Source: an uncultured Ignavibacteria bacterium
Lineage (GTDB): Bacteria; Bacteroidota; Ignavibacteria; Ignavibacteriales; Ignavibacteriaceae
Direction of reading: 5' to 3'
Assembly: GCA_937996765.1 (NCBI GenBank)
Contig: CALKUG010000229.1
Coordinates: 1 to 20,953 of the forward strand
Length of the DNA stretch: 20,953 nucleotides
Part shown: positions 17,600 to 20,953 of the stretch, piece by piece
Layout of the letters: every line of letters begins with the position of its first letter
Position numbering within the stretch: position 1 is the first letter of the stretch
Notes under the pieces: generated by a model
Seen by the model: only the letters and a program-made list of their open reading frames with translations
The model's database searches: none
Told to the model about the DNA's origin: nothing
Program-made: the position numbers and the translations under genes

Positions 17600-18109
17600 T
17601 TAGCGAGCCCTAAGTTTGGCAAACGCCTCAACTAAAAGTTGTTTAGTTTTTGATAAATCCTGAGAGAGAACCTTAACCTCGCCAATTACAGGCATAAAAT
17701 TAGTGTCGCCGTTCCAACGAGGAACAATATGAAAATGTAAATGGTCAGCTATACCCGCCCCACCAACTTTACCAATATTTGCACCCACATTAAACCCATC
17801 GGGTTTACTCACTAATTTTAATGCTTCGGCTGCAAGCTGCAACGAAGCCATAATTTCTCTGTTTTCATCGGGGGTTAAACTGAGGAATTCACACGTATGG
17901 CGATAAGGTATAACCATTAAATGCCCGTTATTGTACGGGTAGAGGTTAAGAACAGTAAATGTAAATTCTTGCTTATCTACTACAAGTGAATGGGGGTCGG
18001 AGACATCTTCTTTTCCTGCAGAACAAAATACACAATGTTCATCATCGGATTTTGGTTTGTTTAACGACTCGATGTACTGCGAGCGCCAGGTTGACCACAT
18101 ATTTTCCAT
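17600..18109 (-). CDS. HIT-family nucleotide hydrolase/phosphorylase
   Basis: 169 residues from the ATG at 18109 (MENMWSTWRSQYI). The family usually begins with a similar Met-x-x-Trp-x-x-Trp-Arg segment, and AGAGGA lies 4 nt upstream. The longer frame from 18136 would start inside a 12-bp hairpin and lacks such a site. The HIT signature HLHFHIVPRW near the C-terminus supplies the catalytic histidine triad. An N-terminal HCVFC pair resembles the zinc-binding pair of AP4A-phosphorylase-like members, and NNGHLMVIPYRH is the usual preceding motif. HIT enzymes cleave nucleotide phosphoanhydride or phosphoramidate bonds such as diadenosine polyphosphates or AMP conjugates; the exact substrate cannot be read from sequence. 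It follows the EF-G-like gene and may share its transcript. Its stop lies 6 bp from that of the converging permease. Confidence 0.9.
   Translation of the reverse strand: MENMWSTWRSQYIESLNKPKSDDEHCVFCSAGKEDVSDPHSLVVDKQEFTFTVLNLYPYNNGHLMVIPYRHTCEFLSLTPDENREIMASLQLAAEALKLVSKPDGFNVGANIGKVGGAGIADHLHFHIVPRWNGDTNFMPVIGEVKVLSQDLSKTKQLLVEAFAKLRAR
17630..17651 (+). terminator. Weak terminator-like hairpin for the permease gene
   Basis: AACTAAA and TTTAGTT form a perfect 7-bp stem with a 5-nt loop, followed by further T. It starts 37 bp past the permease stop, inside the 3' end of the HIT coding sequence. The stem is AT-rich and weak, so this is a tentative call. Confidence 0.25.
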
Positions 18110-18113
18110 GTTT

Positions 18114-18119
18114 TCCTCT
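18114..18119 (-). promoter_or_regulatory. Ribosome binding site deciding the HIT gene start
   Basis: AGAGGA on the minus strand sits 4 nt before the ATG at 18109. This supports that start over the ATG nine codons upstream at 18136. Confidence 0.65.
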
Positions 18120-18125
18120 AAACTA

Positions 18126-18154
18126 ATCCGGCGCATATTGCGTATGCGCCGGAT
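18126..18154 (-). terminator. Perfect 12-bp hairpin between EF-G-like and HIT genes
   Basis: ATCCGGCGCATA and TATGCGCCGGAT are perfect 12-bp arms around a 5-nt loop, by far the most GC-rich structure in the local intergenic sequence. It lies 31 bp after the EF-G-like stop and 16 bp before the HIT start. No T-run follows on either strand, so it is not a classical intrinsic terminator. It may be a processing or transcript-stabilising hairpin, or a dispersed palindromic element. Confidence 0.55.
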
Positions 18155-18185
18155 ATCTCTACTGTTAAATTGAAATTATTTCAGA

Positions 18186-20276
18186 TTACTCTTCGGCTCT
18201 CGAAGCTTTGTAATCTTCAATAATCTTAGTTTCTACTTCTTTCGGAACTTCGTCATAATGCGAAAATTGACGAGCATAAGTACCACGACCACCAGTTAAA
18301 CTACGTAGAGTGGATGAATACTTATAGAGTTCTGCAAGCGGAACAAGGGCTTTGATTATTTGGAATCTGCCGTTGCTCTCCATGCCTTGAATTTTTCCGC
18401 GCTTCGTGGAAATATCACCCATTACATCACCCATATAATCTTCGGGTACTGTAATAGTTACTTCGTACACGGGTTCAAGAAGCATAGGTTTAGCTTCCAT
18501 AAATCCTTTTTTGAAGCCTTGCGAAGCAGCAAGCTTGAACGACATTTCATCCGAATCAACGTTATGGTACGAGCCAAAGAACAATGTTGCTTTAACATCT
18601 ATAACACGACATCCGGAGAGAATGCCTTTCTCCATGGTTTCTATTATACCTTTCTCAACGGCAGGTACAAAGCGACCCGGAACAACGCCACCAACAATAG
18701 CATCAACAAATTGGAAGCCCGTTCCTCTTGGGAGAGGTTCTAGTTTAAGAAAGATATGACCGAACTGTCCGCGGCCACCTGATTGCTTTTTGTGTTTGTA
18801 TTCAACGCTTTCGCAAGTACCTTTAATTGTTTCACGATAAGGTATGCGGGGTTGAGCTAAATCAACATCAACGCCATAACGTTCTTTCAAACGCTTTACA
18901 GCAAGTGCTAATTGTAATTCACCTTGTCCAGAAATAACAGTTTGGGCTATTTCGGGATCGTACTTAACATTAAACGATGGGTCTTCTTCGTGCAGAGTAT
19001 GCAAGCAACTGGCAATTTTATCTTCATCGCCTTTTGCTTTAGGAAGAATAGCTCCATGGATAATAGCTTCAGGGAATTTGATTGGCGAGAAAACTATTTC
19101 GTTATTCTTATCGCACAAAGTGTTGTTGGTGTGGGTATCTTTAAGTTTAACTACTGCAGCTAAATCACCCGCGTGCACCATGGTAATGTCTTTTCGGTTG
19201 TGGCCATTTAATAACGAAAGTTGGCTCAAGCGCTCAGGCTTTCCGTTAACGGTATTAACAAGGTCTAAACCTGCTTTAACGTGACCGCTCATAACCTTAA
19301 ACAATGAGAGCTCACCGACGTGAGGTTCCGAAATAACTTTGAATATAAATAAGGAAGCTTCCTTATAGGTATCAGGTTTCACTTCTGCTTTAGTTTTACC
19401 ATCTTTTCTCAAAGCAACAGCAGCAGGCATATCCAGCGGAGAAGGAAAATGTACTTTCACAAAATCTAAAAAGGGTTGAACACCAACACCTTTGGTTGCA
19501 GACATGCAAAATACGGGAGATAACGCTCCACTTGCCATTGATTTAGTGATACCACTATGGATTTCCTCATCGGTTAAAGTGCCATGCTCAAAATAAGCAT
19601 TCATTAATTCTTCATCCGATTCGGCAACTTTTTCAATAAATTCTGTTCTTAGTGTTTCGGCATCTGCTTTAACACCGGCCGGAACATCAACTTCTTCAAC
19701 TTTTTTCGAGTTAAGTTCACCAAAGCGATAAGCTTTCATAGAAACTACATCAACAATGGTATCAACTGAAAGTCCTTCGTTAACCGGGAATGTAACAATA
19801 ACGGCACCCGGAGTTAAACGTTCACGAACATCAGCAATAACGTTTTTATAATCAGAACGTTCTGCATCGAGTTTGTTAATAATTACAGCAGTTGAACCGC
19901 CTTTTTCAGAAACAACCTTAAATGCGGCTTCGGTGCCAACTTCAACACCTTCAACAGCCTTAACAACAAAAATGTTGGTATCGGCTACAGATGCACCCGA
20001 ATATACTTCGCCTACAAAGTCGGAGTAACCCGGAGTATCTAACATATTCACCTTAACACCCTGCCACTCGCAGTGCATTAAAGAAACAGAAATAGAAAAT
20101 TTACGTTCGATTTCGTTTTGACTATAATCGGAAATGGTATTGCCTTCGGCAATGGAACCAACACGAGTTGTTTCGCCTGCTATATAGAGTATCGACTCTG
20201 CTATGGATGACTTGCCCGAGCCACTATGACCGGCAAAACTAATATTTCGGATGGATTCTGCTGTGTATTCTTTCAC
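18186..20276 (-). CDS. fusA: Elongation factor G paralogue (EF-G2-like translational GTPase)
   Basis: 696 residues, start GTG at 20276 with AAGAGG six bases upstream. GTPase motifs: P-loop GHSGSGKSS (16-24), DTPGYSDF (80-87), NKLD (134-137) and a later MSAT. Canonical EF-G has AHIDAGKTT and DTPGHVDF, so here the catalytic histidine after DTPG is Tyr84. The switch I RGIT motif reads RKFS (58-61). These changes match the EF-G-2/EF-G-like subfamily rather than the main translocase. Domains II-V are present: GGRGQFGHI and YHNVDSDEMSFKLAAS in domain IV, and EPVYEVTITVPEDYMGDV opening domain V. The symbol denotes the family; the housekeeping fusA is expected elsewhere, beside ribosomal protein genes, none of which are here. 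The role could be translocation under special conditions or ribosome recycling; sequence does not decide. Neighbours are a DUF948 protein upstream and a HIT hydrolase downstream on the same strand. Confidence 0.9.
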   Translation of the reverse strand: MKEYTAESIRNISFAGHSGSGKSSIAESILYIAGETTRVGSIAEGNTISDYSQNEIERKFSISVSLMHCEWQGVKVNMLDTPGYSDFVGEVYSGASVADTNIFVVKAVEGVEVGTEAAFKVVSEKGGSTAVIINKLDAERSDYKNVIADVRERLTPGAVIVTFPVNEGLSVDTIVDVVSMKAYRFGELNSKKVEEVDVPAGVKADAETLRTEFIEKVAESDEELMNAYFEHGTLTDEEIHSGITKSMASGALSPVFCMSATKGVGVQPFLDFVKVHFPSPLDMPAAVALRKDGKTKAEVKPDTYKEASLFIFKVISEPHVGELSLFKVMSGHVKAGLDLVNTVNGKPERLSQLSLLNGHNRKDITMVHAGDLAAVVKLKDTHTNNTLCDKNNEIVFSPIKFPEAIIHGAILPKAKGDEDKIASCLHTLHEEDPSFNVKYDPEIAQTVISGQGELQLALAVKRLKERYGVDVDLAQPRIPYRETIKGTCESVEYKHKKQSGGRGQFGHIFLKLEPLPRGTGFQFVDAIVGGVVPGRFVPAVEKGIIETMEKGILSGCRVIDVKATLFFGSYHNVDSDEMSFKLAASQGFKKGFMEAKPMLLEPVYEVTITVPEDYMGDVMGDISTKRGKIQGMESNGRFQIIKALVPLAELYKYSSTLRSLTGGRGTYARQFSHYDEVPKEVETKIIEDYKASRAEE

Positions 20277-20304
20277 TTTCAGCCTCTTAATTTATCCCTG
20301 ATGA

Positions 20305-20691
20305 TTAGCGTTTTGCTAATGTTGTAAAAAAACTATTTAATCCCTTTTTCATGGCACTTAAATTCTCCATTAAAGCACCTACAGGACTGTGTTTAAAGGT
20401 CTCGCTCACCTGTTTCTCTATACGAATAATTGCCTCTACCCTCTGTTTCACTTGATCAATTACCCAATCGGTTTTAACGAGTTGACCCTTAATTTGTTCA
20501 GAGAGTTCTTCAACTGAACGAGTCAGTTTTTCGAACGATTTAAACAAAGTGGGTATATCTTGTGAAATTTTTTCGATGTGATGATTGAGGTTTTGGAAAT
20601 AGAGGTTCAGCTTGTAGAGAAAAATAATTGCGGCTACACAAAGCGTTGTAGCCGCAAGCATAAGAATTACGGAAATTATTTCTGCTAACAT
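20305..20691 (-). CDS. DUF948/YtxG-like membrane-anchored coiled-coil protein
   Basis: 128 residues. An N-terminal membrane segment (about 4-26, IISVILMLAATTLCVAAIIF) is followed by a long amphipathic helix (about 30-95) rich in Lys, Glu and regularly spaced Leu/Ile/Val, then a short C-terminal tail (SFFTTLAKR). This layout fits DUF948 (YtxG-like) proteins, anchored in the inner membrane with a cytoplasmic coiled coil. No catalytic residues are visible. The ATG at 20691 has only a poor binding site (GG directly adjacent). It lies 12 bp after the stop of a YtxH-like gene, and the pair suggests an envelope or stress function by analogy with ytxG/ytxH in Bacillus (inference). The EF-G-like gene starts 28 bp downstream. 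Confidence 0.75.
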   Translation of the reverse strand: MLAEIISVILMLAATTLCVAAIIFLYKLNLYFQNLNHHIEKISQDIPTLFKSFEKLTRSVEELSEQIKGQLVKTDWVIDQVKQRVEAIIRIEKQVSETFKHSPVGALMENLSAMKKGLNSFFTTLAKR

Positions 20692-20703
20692 CCTATTAAG
20701 CCA

Positions 20704-20953
20704 TTAAACAGTAGTTTCGTTTTTGGCATCTTTGTAGGTATCCATACCAGCCTTAACAGCATCGCGAACCCGTCCTGTTTCGGAATTGATATTGGATTTT
20801 GCATCACTTATTACTTTCTCGGTATCCCGAAGTAACTCCTGTGCTTTAGATTTAGCATCTGTGATAAGTTGTTCAGATTTTATCTTGCCTTCATTAATCA
20901 TTTCTGATGCTTTTACTTTAGCATTTTCAAGGAATTTTTCGGCTTCATCTGTT
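20704..20953 (-). CDS. YtxH-like helical protein, partial (5' end beyond window)
   Basis: The frame is open to the right edge, so the ATG at 20901 is internal and not a start; 82 residues are visible. They are almost entirely charged helix with a recurring A-K...A-x-E/L pattern (AEKFLENAKVKASEMINEGK, then SEQLITDAKSKAQELLRD). The chain ends with SETGRVRDAVKAGMDTYKDA, typical of YtxH-domain proteins. Those normally start with a Gly/Ala-rich membrane segment, which would lie outside the window. The gene precedes the DUF948 gene by 12 bp on the same strand. Function is not established; a structural or stress role is inferred from family context. Confidence 0.7.
   Translation of the reverse strand, partial: TDEAEKFLENAKVKASEMINEGKIKSEQLITDAKSKAQELLRDTEKVISDAKSNINSETGRVRDAVKAGMDTYKDAKNETTV

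Noticed and set aside
18110..18136. Upstream ATG for the HIT protein
   Set aside because: It lies in a 12-bp hairpin with no adjacent binding site; the family N-terminus and AGAGGA support the ATG at 18109.
20899..20901. ATG at 20901 as the start of a 65-residue gene
   Set aside because: The frame stays open with the same helical repeat pattern to the window edge, so this Met is internal to a partial gene.
1..20953. CRISPR array, tRNA/rRNA, insertion sequence, prophage or defence system
   Set aside because: No spaced direct repeats, cloverleaf, transposase, integrase, phage or defence-type protein was seen anywhere in the window.

Overview
The window looks like a piece of a Bacteroidota/Ignavibacteriota-Chlorobi type genome (a Kapabacteria- or Ignavibacteria-like lineage fits best). 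The grounds are a PorV/PorQ-family outer-membrane protein next to a giant secreted protein whose C-terminus resembles a type IX secretion (T9SS)/FlgD-like sorting domain, the AT-leaning composition, and the Bacteroidota-style sensor proteins. Unlike many Bacteroidota, most genes here have a recognisable purine-rich Shine-Dalgarno sequence, which favours an early-branching relative over a Flavobacterium-type genome. This placement is inference from gene content; there is no rRNA or marker phylogeny in the window.

Layout. Positions 1-16591 are one long minus-strand block read from right to left. A seven-PAS hybrid histidine kinase (16591-12788) is followed after 26 bp by a CheB-CheR-coiled-coil-PAS fusion (12761-9765). 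After about 76 bp holding overlapping inverted repeats comes a 2372-residue secreted repeat protein (9688-2570), then a PorV-family protein (2555-1551, 14 bp gap) and a second, larger outer-membrane barrel-like protein (1544 to beyond the left edge, 6 bp gap). The last three genes form a tight operon that reads as an export/surface module: one very large cargo with about sixteen carboxypeptidase-regulatory-like beta-sandwich repeats, plus two outer-membrane proteins with the FadL/PorV-type N-P-A motif. The two sensory genes upstream could be co-transcribed with it or end at the inverted repeats.

A 207-213 bp divergent intergenic region (16592-16798) holds three small perfect inverted repeats. 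To its right a TauE/SafE-type membrane permease (plus strand, ending at 17593) converges on a minus-strand block: a YtxH-like helical protein (entering from the right edge, ending at 20704), a DUF948/YtxG-like membrane-anchored coiled-coil protein (20691-20305), an EF-G paralogue (20276-18186, GTG start) and a HIT-family nucleotide hydrolase (best start 18109, ending at 17600). A perfect 12-bp hairpin separates the EF-G and HIT genes and overlaps the longer, unlikely HIT start.

How it may work together: the kinase and CheB-CheR fusion look like two halves of a sensory circuit. One has PAS sensors, transmitter and receiver; the other has PAS sensors and chemoreceptor-type methylation chemistry but no transmitter. 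No chemoreceptor, CheA or CheW is present, so their targets are outside the window. The secreted operon is the most unusual part. No tRNA, rRNA, CRISPR array, insertion sequence or phage gene was seen, and no gap without a gene exceeds about 215 bp.
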